A stretch of 64,000 bases of DNA from Lachnospiraceae bacterium (GTDB lineage: Bacteria; Bacillota; Clostridia; Lachnospirales; Lachnospiraceae): NCBI GenBank assembly GCA_015057505.1, contig SVEG01000001.1, positions 229,341 to 293,340 on the forward strand, in the 5' to 3' direction. The notes below the pieces were generated by a model. The model ran no database searches, was not told the origin of the DNA, and worked only from the letters and a program-made list of their open reading frames with translations. Shown in pieces: positions 17,794-28,572 of this stretch. Each line of letters begins with the position of its first letter. The stretch's first letter is position 1. The translations under genes and the position numbers were made by a program.

Positions 17794-18744
17794 TTATTTA
17801 CTCCAGTTTTCGGTGGGTACGGTAACCTTGTCAAGCACGCCTGCAATATATGCGACACTGTCAAAGGTCTTAAATAAATTATTGCCGGCAAGGGCAAGTC
17901 TGTGCGCAAGTACGGGGATGGCAACTGCCTTAATATCCTCAGGCACAACGTAGTCCCTGCCATTTACAAGCGCATAGCTCTGCGCCGCCTTAAGAAGCGA
18001 AAGAGTAGCTCTTGAACTTAAGTAGTGAGCGTTATTTCCGCGGGTATTTGAAATTATTGCGGCAATATATGCGCGGAGTGCGGGATGTACAAAAACCTTA
18101 GAAACAGATTCCTGAATTGCAACAATATCTTCGGCTGTACATACCGAAGAAAGAGTCTCAAAAGGATTGTTTTCAATAAAACGGTTAATAATCTCAAGTT
18201 CCTGTTCTTCCGTGGTAGCGCCGAGAGAAAGCTTCATTAGAAATCTGTCAAGCTGTGCCTCGGGAAGCGGAAATGTACCGGTAGTTTCAATAGGGTTCTG
18301 TGTGGCAATTACAAAGAAGGGTTTGTCAAGCGTTCTTGTAACGCCGTCTATTGTAACCTGACGCTCCTCCATACATTCAAGAAGACTTGACTGGGTACGT
18401 GGTGTTGCACGGTTTATCTCGTCCGCAAGAAGTATGTTGCAAAAAACGGGGCCGGGTTTGAATACAAAATCCGCTTCTTTCTGGTTAAAGAAATTAAGAC
18501 CTGTCACATCGGACGGCATAAGGTCCGGTGTAAACTGAATTCTTGAAAAACTTAAGTCAATCGAACGTGCGAGAGACTTGGCAAGAAGTGTTTTACCTGT
18601 TCCGGGCATGTCCTCAAGAAGCACATGGCCGCCCGCAAGAAGTGCCGTGATTACAAGCTTGGTTGCGTCCTCGCGTCCGATTAAAACCTTGGAAATATTG
18701 TTGTGTATGGAATTAATGATATTGTTTTTTGTATCTGTGTTCAT
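17794..18744 (-). CDS. MoxR family AAA+ ATPase
   Basis: VLLEDMPGTGKTLLAKSLARS...LLADEINRATPRTQSSLLECMEERQVTIDG. Confidence 0.95.
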   Translation of the reverse strand: MNTDTKNNIINSIHNNISKVLIGREDATKLVITALLAGGHVLLEDMPGTGKTLLAKSLARSIDLSFSRIQFTPDLMPSDVTGLNFFNQKEADFVFKPGPVFCNILLADEINRATPRTQSSLLECMEERQVTIDGVTRTLDKPFFVIATQNPIETTGTFPLPEAQLDRFLMKLSLGATTEEQELEIINRFIENNPFETLSSVCTAEDIVAIQESVSKVFVHPALRAYIAAIISNTRGNNAHYLSSRATLSLLKAAQSYALVNGRDYVVPEDIKAVAIPVLAHRLALAGNNLFKTFDSVAYIAGVLDKVTVPTENWSK

Positions 18745-18756
18745 TGCATAATCTCC

Positions 18757-19215
18757 TTATTTGCTCATTGTGCTGTTATGATATCTGGAATCCTGAGTTA
18801 CGTCCTCAGCAAACCATGCCGGCGGTTTAAATGCAAGAGCATCTTCCTTGGATTCAAACTCGACTTCCGCAAGCACAGTCCCTTCGAATTTACCTTCGAA
18901 AATATCAAGCTCTATCGTAAGTGGCTTATCAAGACACTTGGGGTCATTAAGAGGTATCTCGTATCGTTTTTTTGTAATAATGTTGCCGTCGATTTTCTCA
19001 CGGAGATGATAGTAGGCTTCCTTGTTAAGCGGAAGATTGTATTCTTCGCGTATCATTTTGCCACCACCCTTGTAGGTGAGTATGTAATCGTCATCCTGAC
19101 GGCGAATCCGTACGACGGGATTGCGGCACAAATATGCCTGCTCAATATCGTGATGAGGATAGTCGGATAAGTTATCCGGTAATTTATTTAATAAAAATTT
19201 ACGTTCTATTTCCAT
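18757..19215 (-). CDS. CYTH domain-containing protein
   Basis: N-terminal MEIERKFLL, ..YLCRNPVVRIRRQDDDYILTYK.., ..TIELDIFEGKFEGTVLAEVEFES. Confidence 0.92.
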   Translation of the reverse strand: MEIERKFLLNKLPDNLSDYPHHDIEQAYLCRNPVVRIRRQDDDYILTYKGGGKMIREEYNLPLNKEAYYHLREKIDGNIITKKRYEIPLNDPKCLDKPLTIELDIFEGKFEGTVLAEVEFESKEDALAFKPPAWFAEDVTQDSRYHNSTMSK

Positions 19216-19225
19216 AGAAGCCTCC

Positions 19226-20305
19226 TTACGCCTGCTTTTTGAGAAGACTAAGCTTTTTTAATTGAGACTGCAAAAATGAGTATAGCAGTCCTATCGGTAT
19301 TAAAAATATTAATACGCCGATGGTCATTAATACTGCAAGTTTGTTCGGTACGTCAGCCATCATGGTATAATAAGTTCCTGTAATATGATAAACGATTTCT
19401 CTTACAAGATAAATTATAAATGTGTGACTTGCAAATAAAGGTAAAGAATATCTGCCGAGCCATTGAAGAAAACGTATTTTTTGTATGAAAAGTGATAACA
19501 ACAATATGAAACCTACACCTGCAATCATTGCAGTGATATATCTGAATGCATCTACAAATACTAAGTCACACATATTTACATAACCGTTAAGATAGGTTCC
19601 GAAATAAATATTTATCACAAGAAGTATTGGTATCAGAGGCAGACTCCACCATTTATTAATGCGTTCGAATATGCAAAGCTTTTTTGCAAAAAAGCCCAGA
19701 ATATAGCAGAAAGTCCCCATAAAAGCAACATCAAGCAAAAAAGGGACTCTACGGGTTATTGGTATATAAGGGTCTAAATACCATATGTATCGTGCACCGA
19801 CTACAAATATTAGGGAGGTGGCAAGTTGTATAAAAATGTGTTTTTTGCCTACAAGCTTGTAAAAACCATAAAAATATATTTCGCTCCAAAAAAGAGCCGG
19901 TAAAAACCAAACCTGACCGATGTAGAGCCATGCAGGTCTTAAATATAAAAAAATATTAACGATATGCGCAGTTAAACCCAGCGCAATCGCATCTTTACGG
20001 TATTGGGGAATAATCATACAGATTATTATTCCTAAAAAGGTTATTACAAAATAAGGGAGCAGTCTTGCTTTATTTTTTTTCTTGATATAAGTAGGAAAGT
20101 TACAAAAATTCTTTTCATTAACCACCATGCCTGAAAGGAAAAAGAAAAGAGGCATGTGAAAACTATAAATCCAATTAAACAGATACGAATTGGCTGTTAC
20201 TATATGTCCTAAAATAAGTAAAAGGATGCCAATGCCTCTGGCTGTATCAATATAGGTATTGCGCAGTTTACTATTTGTCATAACATTTTGATTTGTTGTA
20301 AGCAT
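19226..20305 (-). CDS. Acyltransferase 3 (OafA/YrhL-like) family membrane protein
   Basis: YIDTARGIGILLLILGH...FHMPLFFFLSGMV, about 10 TM segments. Confidence 0.9.
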   Translation of the reverse strand: MLTTNQNVMTNSKLRNTYIDTARGIGILLLILGHIVTANSYLFNWIYSFHMPLFFFLSGMVVNEKNFCNFPTYIKKKNKARLLPYFVITFLGIIICMIIPQYRKDAIALGLTAHIVNIFLYLRPAWLYIGQVWFLPALFWSEIYFYGFYKLVGKKHIFIQLATSLIFVVGARYIWYLDPYIPITRRVPFLLDVAFMGTFCYILGFFAKKLCIFERINKWWSLPLIPILLVINIYFGTYLNGYVNMCDLVFVDAFRYITAMIAGVGFILLLSLFIQKIRFLQWLGRYSLPLFASHTFIIYLVREIVYHITGTYYTMMADVPNKLAVLMTIGVLIFLIPIGLLYSFLQSQLKKLSLLKKQA

Positions 20306-20511
20306 ATAATCACCTTAATAAATCGATTGTAAAGTTATTAATAAATATTTTACTACAAAAGAAGACAAAATGAAATCAAAAAGTTATTATTTTAACAGTA
20401 TATAAATGAATTTTGTTAGAGAATATGTTATAATATTAGCAATATATTATAATTTTATGTCATGAAACTTTTAGAAATGTGATTATATATAATTAGAATG
20501 AGGAGGTACAT

Positions 20512-21855
20512 ATGAAAAGTTGTTTAAAGAATAAATTGTGGATAGTGATAATGTTTTGGCTGATATTTATATTATCGCTAATGATGTTTACAGGTTGCAG
20601 GCAAGAAGAGCCCGTAAGCATAAAGAAGGCATATATCAATAAAGACGGAGAACTGGTTTTGAAATATTCCGACGGAGAAGAAGATAATCTCGGCGTTGTT
20701 GTCGGAGAGGATGGCAAGGACGGAAAAGATGGAGAAGACGGTAAGGATGGAGCTGACGGCAAGGATGGAGCCGATGGTAAAGACGGTGTTGATGGTAAAG
20801 ACGGTATTATTACGGTTTCGAATTCAGGAAGTAATATTGCTTATGCAACTGCAAAGGGTCTTCAAAGTGCAGTAAGTATTTTCTGTGAATCCGAAAAGAA
20901 TTCTTCAGCAGGTTCAGGGGTGATTTATAAGTTCGATAAAACTTCGGGGGATGCTTTTATAATTACTAATTTTCATGTTGTATATGATTCTAAAAGCACA
21001 ACGAAAAATGGAATCAGTCCCAAAATACAAGTATTTCTTTACGGTGGAGAACTTTTGGAGCAGGGGATTGAGGCAGAGTATATCGGTGGCTCTGACTACT
21101 ACGATATTGCGATTTTAAGAGTTGAAGGCAGTGAACTACTTAAGAATTCAGGAGTATGTGAAGTTAAAGTTGCGGATTCTGATAAAATACTTGTGGGTGA
21201 ACCGGCGATTGCGGTCGGTAATGCCAAGGGTATGGGGCTTGCTTCTTCATACGGCGTTGTAAGTGTGGATTCCGAGCATATTACAATGAGTTCAGAAAAG
21301 GATAATGAACCTGTATCATTCCGCGTTATGCGTGTAGATACGGCCGTAAATCCCGGCAACAGCGGTGGTGGTCTGTATAATGAGAACGGAGAGCTTATTG
21401 GAATTGTAAATGCCAAGATTATTGACAGCAGTGTTGAAGGTATAGGATATGCAATTCCTTCAAATGTAGCAGTTGCGGTGGCTGATAACATTATTGATAA
21501 TTGCTTTGGAAAAGACTGTGAGAGTGTACAGCGTTGTATGATGGGAGTTATGATTACCATTAGCAACAGCCGCGCGGAATTTGATTCACAGACGGGACGA
21601 GTAACACTTAAAGAAGATGTAGTGGTGCATGAAATTACCGAAGGCAGTATGGTGAAAGGTATTCTTGAAGTTGGAGATATTATTAAGGGTATTGTTGTAG
21701 GGGACAAATCATTGGAAGTAATAAGACAGCATCAGGTTATAGATTTTATGCTTAACGTACGTGTGGGAGATACTGTAACTCTTACGGTTTTAAGAAACGG
21801 AGAGACTATTAATAAAACACTTGAGATAACAGAAGCTTACATAACTGCGTATTAA
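20512..21855 (+). CDS. Lipoprotein HtrA-like trypsin/PDZ serine protease with a collagen-like GXY repeat stalk
   Basis: Lipobox-like FTGC; (GXD)11 repeat; H in ITNFHVVYD; D in YYDIAILRV; S in NPGNSGGGLYNENG; C-terminal PDZ-like region. Confidence 0.9.
   Translation: MKSCLKNKLWIVIMFWLIFILSLMMFTGCRQEEPVSIKKAYINKDGELVLKYSDGEEDNLGVVVGEDGKDGKDGEDGKDGADGKDGADGKDGVDGKDGIITVSNSGSNIAYATAKGLQSAVSIFCESEKNSSAGSGVIYKFDKTSGDAFIITNFHVVYDSKSTTKNGISPKIQVFLYGGELLEQGIEAEYIGGSDYYDIAILRVEGSELLKNSGVCEVKVADSDKILVGEPAIAVGNAKGMGLASSYGVVSVDSEHITMSSEKDNEPVSFRVMRVDTAVNPGNSGGGLYNENGELIGIVNAKIIDSSVEGIGYAIPSNVAVAVADNIIDNCFGKDCESVQRCMMGVMITISNSRAEFDSQTGRVTLKEDVVVHEITEGSMVKGILEVGDIIKGIVVGDKSLEVIRQHQVIDFMLNVRVGDTVTLTVLRNGETINKTLEITEAYITAY
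20704..20805 (+). repeat. Collagen-like GXY coding repeat (GED GKD GKD GED GKD GAD GKD GAD GKD GVD GKD)
   Basis: Direct translation of 34 codons. Confidence 0.95.
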
Positions 21856-21869
21856 TAAATATGTTGTAG

Positions 21870-21922
21870 CAAATGAAAAGACTGCCGTAGTCGGGTAACC
21901 GGCCATGACAGTCTTTTTTTGT
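21870..21922. terminator. Hairpin AAGACTG...CAGTCTT with T run
   Basis: aaaagactgccgtagtcgggtaaccggccatgacagtcttttttt. Confidence 0.7.
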
Positions 21923-21930
21923 TTTTTTGA

Positions 21931-22194
21931 TTAAAGGTTAGAACCTGAGCTCATCTGCTCTTCCTGACGCTTGATCATTTTACGAACCATTTCGCCACCT
22001 ACTGAACCGGCCTGAGCTGATGTTAAATCTCCGTTGTAACCCTGCTTTAACGGAACCCCGATTTCAGAAGCAACTTCCATTTTGAATCTGTTAAGAGCCT
22101 CTCTTGCTTCGGGTACTTCTGTTCTGTTTGAACCTGAATTATTGTTGTTAGACATTTTGTTCACCTCCATCTTGGTATTATTATTAGCAAACAA
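21931..22194 (-). CDS. Alpha/beta-type small acid-soluble spore protein
   Basis: PEAREALNRFKMEVASEIGVPLKQGYNGDLTSAQAGSVGGEMVRKMIK is the SASP signature. Confidence 0.95.
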   Translation of the reverse strand: MFANNNTKMEVNKMSNNNNSGSNRTEVPEAREALNRFKMEVASEIGVPLKQGYNGDLTSAQAGSVGGEMVRKMIKRQEEQMSSGSNL

Positions 22195-22226
22195 AATATC
22201 TTTATGATGGAAAGTTTTGGAGCAAA

Positions 22227-22778
22227 TTAATTACACTGTATTTGTTCTTTGATAGTATCAGCGGTAGTTTTGTCAACAAGGAGTGATATAAGCTCAAGCC
22301 CGAGTTCGATTGATACACCCATACCTTTGGCTGTGGTGATGCGTCCGTCCGTTATGACGCCGTCTGTGACAACTTCTGCACCGAGGAGCTGCTCTTCAAA
22401 GCCCGGATAACAAACTGCTTTTTTGCCGTTTAAAATATTAAGTAAGCCTAGTACCGAAGGTGCTGCGCAGATTGCGGCAATGCGCTTGGTATCGTCTGCC
22501 GCAAAATCAAGAAGCGCATCGGCAAGCGCTTTGTGCGCTTTAAGATTCTTGGTTCCGGTGCCACCGCCCGGAAGGAAGAGAAGGTCTGCTTCCTTATAAT
22601 CAATTTCTGAATAAAGCTTGTCTGCGATTACCTGAATTTTGTGTGCACCCGTAACAGTGAGTGTGTCCATAATCGATACCATAACAGTATCAATCTTAGC
22701 GCGTTTTAATAAGTCAATGACAGCGAGAGCTTCAACCTCTTCAAAACCGTCTGCTAAAAATGCGAATACTTTTTTCAT
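22227..22778 (-). CDS. DJ-1/PfpI family protein
   Basis: VFAFLADGFEEVEALAVIDLLKRA..., nucleophile elbow AAICAAPSVLG. Confidence 0.93.
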   Translation of the reverse strand: MKKVFAFLADGFEEVEALAVIDLLKRAKIDTVMVSIMDTLTVTGAHKIQVIADKLYSEIDYKEADLLFLPGGGTGTKNLKAHKALADALLDFAADDTKRIAAICAAPSVLGLLNILNGKKAVCYPGFEEQLLGAEVVTDGVITDGRITTAKGMGVSIELGLELISLLVDKTTADTIKEQIQCN

Positions 22779-22961
22779 AAAATACCTCCGTTGATTATTA
22801 TTGCAATATAGGGATATTATATCATAAAATAAGTTTTAGGAACATATTTTATATTGCTTTTTTGGTAAAAGCTGTGTTATAATGTACCAATGTTAAGATG
22901 AGAATGGTGTACTATGTGCATTTTAAGATAGAGTCTCATCATATTTAAGGAGGAAATTGTA

Positions 22962-24242
22962 ATGAGTTTACAGGTAGAAAAATTAGAAAAGAATATGGTA
23001 AAGCTTACTATCGAAGCTTCCGCAGAGGAATTTGAGAAGGCTATGCAGGTTGCATACCAGAAGAATAAAAATAAAATCACAGTACAGGGCTTCCGTAAGG
23101 GTAAAGCTCCCCAGGCTATGATTGAGAAGATGTACGGCCCGGGCGTATTTTACGAAGATGCAGCTAACGAGATTATTCCTACAGCTTACGATAAAGCAGT
23201 AGAGGAGAGCGGTCTTGAAATCGTATCACGTCCTGAGATTGACATCGTTCAGATTGAAAAAGGCAAGGCTTTTATCTTCACAGCAGAAGTAGCAGTTAAG
23301 CCTGAAGTAACACTTGGTAAGTATAAGGGTGTTAAGGTTGAGAAGTTTGATACAAAGGTTACAGAAGAAGAAATCAATGCAGAGATTGATAAGGCAAGAG
23401 ATCAGAACGCAAGATTTATCACAGTTGAAGACAGAGCAGTTCAGAACGGTGATATGACAATTATCGATTTTGAAGGCTTTGTAGACGGTGTTGCATTTGA
23501 AGGCGGTAAAGGCGAGAATCACAACCTTACAATCGGTTCGGGTCAGTTCATCCCCGGATTTGAAGATCAGCTTGTTGGCGTAGAAATCGGCAAGGAAGTT
23601 GATGTAAATGTTACATTCCCCGAAGAGTACCACGCAAAGGATCTTGCAGGTAAGGCAGCAGTATTTAAGGTAACAGTTAAAGAAATCAAAGCAAAAGAAG
23701 TTCCGGAGCTTGATGATGAGTTCGTACAGGACGTTTGCGATTTTGATACAGTAGCTGAATATAAGGCAGATGTTGAGGCAAAACTCAAAGAAAGAAAAGA
23801 GAGTGAAGCTAAGACAAAGAAGGAAGATGCAGTAATCGATAAGATTATTGAGGATGCTAAGATGGAGATCCCGGAGGCTATGATCGAGACTCAGGTTCGC
23901 CAGATGGCAGAGGACTTTGTTGCAAGACTTCAGCAGCAGGGTCTCTCAATCGAGCAGTACTTCCAGTTCACCGGTCTTACACCTGACGCTCTTAAGGAGC
24001 AGATGCAGCCTACAGCACTCAAGAGAATTCAGACAAGACTTGTTCTTGAAGCAATCGTTGAGGCTGAGAAGATTGAAGTTACAGAAGAAGAGCTTAACGT
24101 AGAAATCGAGAAGATGGCTAAGCTTTACCAGATGGAAGTTGACAAGATTAATGAGCTTATGGGTGATTTCGAGAAGGAAAATATGAAGAAAGACCTCGCA
24201 GTACAGAAGGCTATTGATGTAGTTGTTGACGCAGCAAAATAA
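22962..24242 (+). CDS. tig: Trigger factor
   Basis: [23 protein letters not shown]-like domain, upstream of clpP-clpX-lon. Confidence 0.97.
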   Translation: MSLQVEKLEKNMVKLTIEASAEEFEKAMQVAYQKNKNKITVQGFRKGKAPQAMIEKMYGPGVFYEDAANEIIPTAYDKAVEESGLEIVSRPEIDIVQIEKGKAFIFTAEVAVKPEVTLGKYKGVKVEKFDTKVTEEEINAEIDKARDQNARFITVEDRAVQNGDMTIIDFEGFVDGVAFEGGKGENHNLTIGSGQFIPGFEDQLVGVEIGKEVDVNVTFPEEYHAKDLAGKAAVFKVTVKEIKAKEVPELDDEFVQDVCDFDTVAEYKADVEAKLKERKESEAKTKKEDAVIDKIIEDAKMEIPEAMIETQVRQMAEDFVARLQQQGLSIEQYFQFTGLTPDALKEQMQPTALKRIQTRLVLEAIVEAEKIEVTEEELNVEIEKMAKLYQMEVDKINELMGDFEKENMKKDLAVQKAIDVVVDAAK

Positions 24243-24264
24243 GCGTAATCAGAGAGGAGCAAGT

Positions 24265-24846
24265 ATGAGTTTAGTACCTTATGTCATTGAACAAACAAGC
24301 AGGGGCGAACGCTCTTACGATATTTATTCCAGATTATTAAAGGAAAGAATCATTTTCTTAGGTGAAGAAGTTAATGATGTGACAGCAAGTCTTATTGTTG
24401 CACAGCTTTTATTCCTTGAAGCAGAGGATCCGGGTAAGGATATTCATCTTTATATCAACAGCCCGGGTGGTTCCGTATCAGCAGGTCTTGCTATTTACGA
24501 TACGATGAACTATGTAAAATGTGATGTTTCAACAATCTGTCTGGGTATGGCAGCAAGTATGGGAGCATTCCTTCTTGCAGGCGGTGCCAAGGGCAAGCGT
24601 TTTGCGCTTCCTAACGCAGATATTATGATTCATCAGCCTTCAGGCGGTGCCAAGGGTCAGGCAACAGACATTAAGATAGTTGCTGATAAGATTCTCAGCA
24701 CCAAGCAGAAGTTAAATGAGATTCTTGCGGCCAATACAGGACAGCCGCTTGAGAAGATTGCTGTAGATACAGAGCGCGATTATTACATGAGCGCTGAAGA
24801 AGCAAAAGAATACGGTATTATTGATAACGTAATTGCAAGTCATTAG
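24265..24846 (+). CDS. clpP: ATP-dependent Clp protease proteolytic subunit
   Basis: [32 protein letters not shown]..., [13 protein letters not shown] (Ser), MIHQPSGG (His). Confidence 0.97.
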   Translation: MSLVPYVIEQTSRGERSYDIYSRLLKERIIFLGEEVNDVTASLIVAQLLFLEAEDPGKDIHLYINSPGGSVSAGLAIYDTMNYVKCDVSTICLGMAASMGAFLLAGGAKGKRFALPNADIMIHQPSGGAKGQATDIKIVADKILSTKQKLNEILAANTGQPLEKIAVDTERDYYMSAEEAKEYGIIDNVIASH

Positions 24847-24847
24847 T

Positions 24848-24875
24848 GTAGGGGGCATTTTTGCCCCTTACTTAC
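24848..24875 (+). terminator. GC-rich hairpin after clpP
   Basis: tagggggcatttttgcccctta. Confidence 0.45.
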
Positions 24876-24910
24876 TATAACAATCTAAATTTTTCATGGA
24901 GGGGTAATTC

Positions 24911-26209
24911 ATGCCCGGAAGAGTAGATGACAAAAAATTAAGATGTTCTTTTTGCGGAAAGACACAGGACCAGGTAAGAAAGCTTATTGCAGGTCCCAAT
25001 GGTGCTTATATCTGCGATGAGTGCGTAGATGTATGTGCTGAGATTATTGAAGAGGAATTCGACGAGATGGAGGAGATGTCGGTTTCTAATGAGATTAATC
25101 TCCTTAAACCGAAGGAAATCAAAGAATTTCTCGATCAGTATGTAATCGGACAGGATGAGGCTAAGAAAGTGCTTTCTGTTGCCGTTTACAATCACTATAA
25201 GAGAATTTTATCCGGTAATGATTCGGATGTCGAGATACAAAAGAGTAACATTCTTATGGTTGGACCGACAGGTTCAGGTAAGACCTTTCTTGCGCAGACA
25301 CTTGCCAAGCTTATTAACGTGCCTTTTGCTATAGCCGATGCTACCGCACTTACGGAAGCAGGTTATGTAGGTGAGGATGTTGAGAATATTCTGCTTAAGG
25401 TTATACAGGCGGCTGACGGAGATGTTGAGAGAGCAGAATACGGTATTATTTATATTGACGAGATAGATAAGATTACCAAGAAGTCAGAGAATGTATCTAT
25501 AACAAGAGACGTATCGGGTGAGGGTGTGCAGCAGGCACTTCTTAAGATTTTGGAAGGTACAGTTGCGTCTGTTCCGCCGCAGGGTGGAAGAAAGCATCCG
25601 CACCAGGAACTTATTCCGATAAACACGACCAATATTTTGTTTATTTGTGGTGGGGCATTTGACGGACTTGAGAAGATAATAGAGACGCGTACCGATAAGA
25701 AGTCCATAGGTTTTAACGCTGAGATTGGCAGTGAAACAGACAAGGATTTGGGTAAGATCCTTCACAATGTAATGCCTCAGGATTTGATGAAGTTTGGTCT
25801 TATTCCCGAGTTTGTGGGACGTGTTCCGGTGACAGTAACGCTTGACATGCTTGATGAGGATGCACTTGTACGTATCTTGCAGGAACCCAAGAATGCTCTT
25901 ATTAAGCAGTACAAGAAGCTTTTCGAACTTGATAATGTTGAGCTTGAGATAGAAGAGGAAGCTGCAAGAGTTATTGCGAAGCAGACACTTGAACGTAAGA
26001 CGGGAGCCAGAGGCTTACGTGCAATTATGGAGAAGATTATGACGGATATTATGTACGAGATTCCGTCTGAAGAAAATATTGCAAAATGTATTATTACAAA
26101 GGGTGCGGCGGAAGGAACGGAAGAGCCGCAGCTTATTTACCGTGATGCTATGCCGAAGAAGAAAATTACGCATAATCTTATGGGTAAGGGTTCAGATGAG
26201 ATAGCATAA
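24911..26209 (+). CDS. clpX: ATP-dependent Clp protease ATP-binding subunit ClpX (canonical)
   Basis: [69 protein letters not shown] loop. Confidence 0.97.
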   Translation: MPGRVDDKKLRCSFCGKTQDQVRKLIAGPNGAYICDECVDVCAEIIEEEFDEMEEMSVSNEINLLKPKEIKEFLDQYVIGQDEAKKVLSVAVYNHYKRILSGNDSDVEIQKSNILMVGPTGSGKTFLAQTLAKLINVPFAIADATALTEAGYVGEDVENILLKVIQAADGDVERAEYGIIYIDEIDKITKKSENVSITRDVSGEGVQQALLKILEGTVASVPPQGGRKHPHQELIPINTTNILFICGGAFDGLEKIIETRTDKKSIGFNAEIGSETDKDLGKILHNVMPQDLMKFGLIPEFVGRVPVTVTLDMLDEDALVRILQEPKNALIKQYKKLFELDNVELEIEEEAARVIAKQTLERKTGARGLRAIMEKIMTDIMYEIPSEENIAKCIITKGAAEGTEEPQLIYRDAMPKKKITHNLMGKGSDEIA

Positions 26210-26237
26210 TGTTTTTGTTTTATAAGGAGGATGAGTA

Positions 26238-28550
26238 ATGAGGAAGAAAAAGATTGAGCTTCCGATCATTGCACTTCGAAGAATTACCGTTTTTCCCAAT
26301 ATGATTATCAATTTTGATGTCAGTAGGAAAAAATCCGTAAGTGCGCTTGAAAAGGCGATGCTTGGCGGACGCGAAATATTTGTGGTTACACAGAAGGATC
26401 CGGAGGTTGAGGATCCTTCCTTTGATGATTTGTACAAAATCGGTACGGTGGCGGTAATCAAGCAGATTGCAAAGCTTCCGGATAATATGGTAAGAGTTCT
26501 TGTCGAAGGAAGACAGAGAGCGGAGTTACTTGATGTGGAAGACAGGGATGATTCCAAGTTTGGTACGGTAACACCTTGTGCGATGGTAGAGATTGATCCG
26601 GTTATGGAAGAAGCGATGTGCAGAACCATAAAAGAACTTATGGTTTCGTACAGCATGCTTAATACCAAGCTTAACAAGGAAATTATCAGGCTTTTGCAGG
26701 ACTCACAGAATATAAGCTACCTGATTGACCAGGTTATAATGCAGATGCCCATCCGTTATGAGGAAAAGCAGAAGGTTCTTGAGACTCTTGACATCGAAAA
26801 GAGATATGAACTTGCGGTTGATATTATCTGCAATGAAAGAGAAGTTCTTCGAATCCGTAAGGATTTGCAGGATAAGGTTAAAGGTCGTGTTGACAAGAAT
26901 CAGAAGGATTATGTTCTTAGGGAGCAGATGAAGGCTATACGTGAAGAACTTGGTGATGAGTCGGGCGAAGATGACATAGAGAATTATCTTGCGCAAGTCG
27001 AGAAGCTTAAAGCTGATAAGTATGTTAAGGACAGAATCAAAAAAGAGATATCACGTTTTAAGACTATAAGTAATAACAGTTCTGAAAGTAATGTGGCGCG
27101 TACTTATATCGAGACTTTACTTGAGATGCCGTGGAACAAGGCTTCAAAGGATTCGCTTGATATCGCTAAGGCTGAGGAGATTCTTGAGGCTGACCATTAT
27201 GGGCTTAATAAGGTTAAAGAGAGAGTTTTAGAGTTTCTTGCAGTAAGAGCATTTTGTAAGCAGGGTGATGCACCTATTATTTGTCTTGTAGGGCCGCCCG
27301 GAACAGGTAAGACTTCAATCGCACGTTCTATTGCCAAGGCGCTTAACAGGGAATATGTCAGAATCTGTCTCGGCGGTGTACGTGATGAAGCGGAGATAAG
27401 AGGTCACAGAAGAACTTATGTCGGAGCATTGCCGGGGCGAATTGCAACAGCGATTAAAAGTGCCGGAGTTAAGAATCCGCTTATGCTTCTCGATGAAATC
27501 GATAAGGTAAGCAAGGATTACAAGGGCGATACGGCGTCAGCTCTTTTGGAAGTGCTTGATTCGGAGCAGAACGTTAAGTTCCGTGACCATTATATAGAGA
27601 TACCGCTTGATTTGTCAGAGGTTATGTTTATTGCGACTGCCAATTCTGCTCAGGATATTCCGAAGCCTCTTTTTGACCGTATGGAGGTTATTGAGGTAAG
27701 CGGTTATACGGAGAATGAGAAGTTCCATATTGCAAAGAATCATCTTGTGCCGAAGCAGCTTAAAAAACATGGTTTTACAGAGGGACAGCTTACGATTTCT
27801 GATAAGGCAATTGAGAGAATAATTCATTTTTACACCAAAGAAGCCGGAGTTAGAGAACTTGAACGTAAAATCGGAGCAGTATGCAGAAAGGCCGCAAAGG
27901 AGTTACTTGACGGTGAGAAGACAAATGTTAAGATAGCTGAGAACAGACTTGAGAAATATCTCGGTAAGGAAAAGTACCGTTCCAACATGGCTAATGATAC
28001 AGATGAAATCGGTATAGTAAGGGGCCTTGCATGGACCAGCGTTGGCGGAGATACACTTGAGATAGAAGTTAATGTTATGCCAGGCAAGGGTGAACTTGTA
28101 CTTACAGGAAAGCTTGGAGATGTCATGAAGGAGTCTGCAAGAGCCGGTATAACTTATATTCGTTCAATCGCAGAGTCATACAATGTGGAGCAGGATTTTT
28201 TTAGTAAGAATGATATCCACATACATATTCCTGAGGGTGCTGTTCCGAAGGACGGACCTTCTGCAGGAATTACGATGGCGTGTGCGATGCTTTCTGCAAT
28301 AATTAATAAGCCTGTAAGAGCAGATATTGCTATGACGGGAGAGATAACGCTTCGTGGTCGTGTTTTACCGATAGGAGGACTTAAGGAGAAGCTTCTTGCA
28401 GCCAAGATGGCAGGAATCAAGACAGTCCTTGTTCCCGAAAAGAACAGACGTGATGTGGAAGAAATATCAGAAGAGATTAAAAAGGGTCTAGAGATTGTTT
28501 ATGTAACTGATATGAGTCAGGTGATCGATAAGGCAATAATTTTACAGTAA
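26238..28550 (+). CDS. lon: Endopeptidase La (Lon)
   Basis: GPPGTGKTSIARSIAKALNREYVRICLGGVRDEAEIRGHRRTYVGALPGRI; catalytic PKDGPSAGITM. Confidence 0.97.
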   Translation: MRKKKIELPIIALRRITVFPNMIINFDVSRKKSVSALEKAMLGGREIFVVTQKDPEVEDPSFDDLYKIGTVAVIKQIAKLPDNMVRVLVEGRQRAELLDVEDRDDSKFGTVTPCAMVEIDPVMEEAMCRTIKELMVSYSMLNTKLNKEIIRLLQDSQNISYLIDQVIMQMPIRYEEKQKVLETLDIEKRYELAVDIICNEREVLRIRKDLQDKVKGRVDKNQKDYVLREQMKAIREELGDESGEDDIENYLAQVEKLKADKYVKDRIKKEISRFKTISNNSSESNVARTYIETLLEMPWNKASKDSLDIAKAEEILEADHYGLNKVKERVLEFLAVRAFCKQGDAPIICLVGPPGTGKTSIARSIAKALNREYVRICLGGVRDEAEIRGHRRTYVGALPGRIATAIKSAGVKNPLMLLDEIDKVSKDYKGDTASALLEVLDSEQNVKFRDHYIEIPLDLSEVMFIATANSAQDIPKPLFDRMEVIEVSGYTENEKFHIAKNHLVPKQLKKHGFTEGQLTISDKAIERIIHFYTKEAGVRELERKIGAVCRKAAKELLDGEKTNVKIAENRLEKYLGKEKYRSNMANDTDEIGIVRGLAWTSVGGDTLEIEVNVMPGKGELVLTGKLGDVMKESARAGITYIRSIAESYNVEQDFFSKNDIHIHIPEGAVPKDGPSAGITMACAMLSAIINKPVRADIAMTGEITLRGRVLPIGGLKEKLLAAKMAGIKTVLVPEKNRRDVEEISEEIKKGLEIVYVTDMSQVIDKAIILQ

Positions 28551-28572
28551 GCTACGGAAGGAGAGATGGGGC

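Noticed and set aside
20704-20805. Regular DNA repeat resembling a short array
   Set aside because: It is the codon-level collagen GXY repeat of a CDS, not a CRISPR array: no spacers.
23226-23788. Minus-strand ORFs inside trigger factor and other housekeeping genes
   Set aside because: Antisense shadow ORFs with low-complexity composition. The forward genes are unambiguous.
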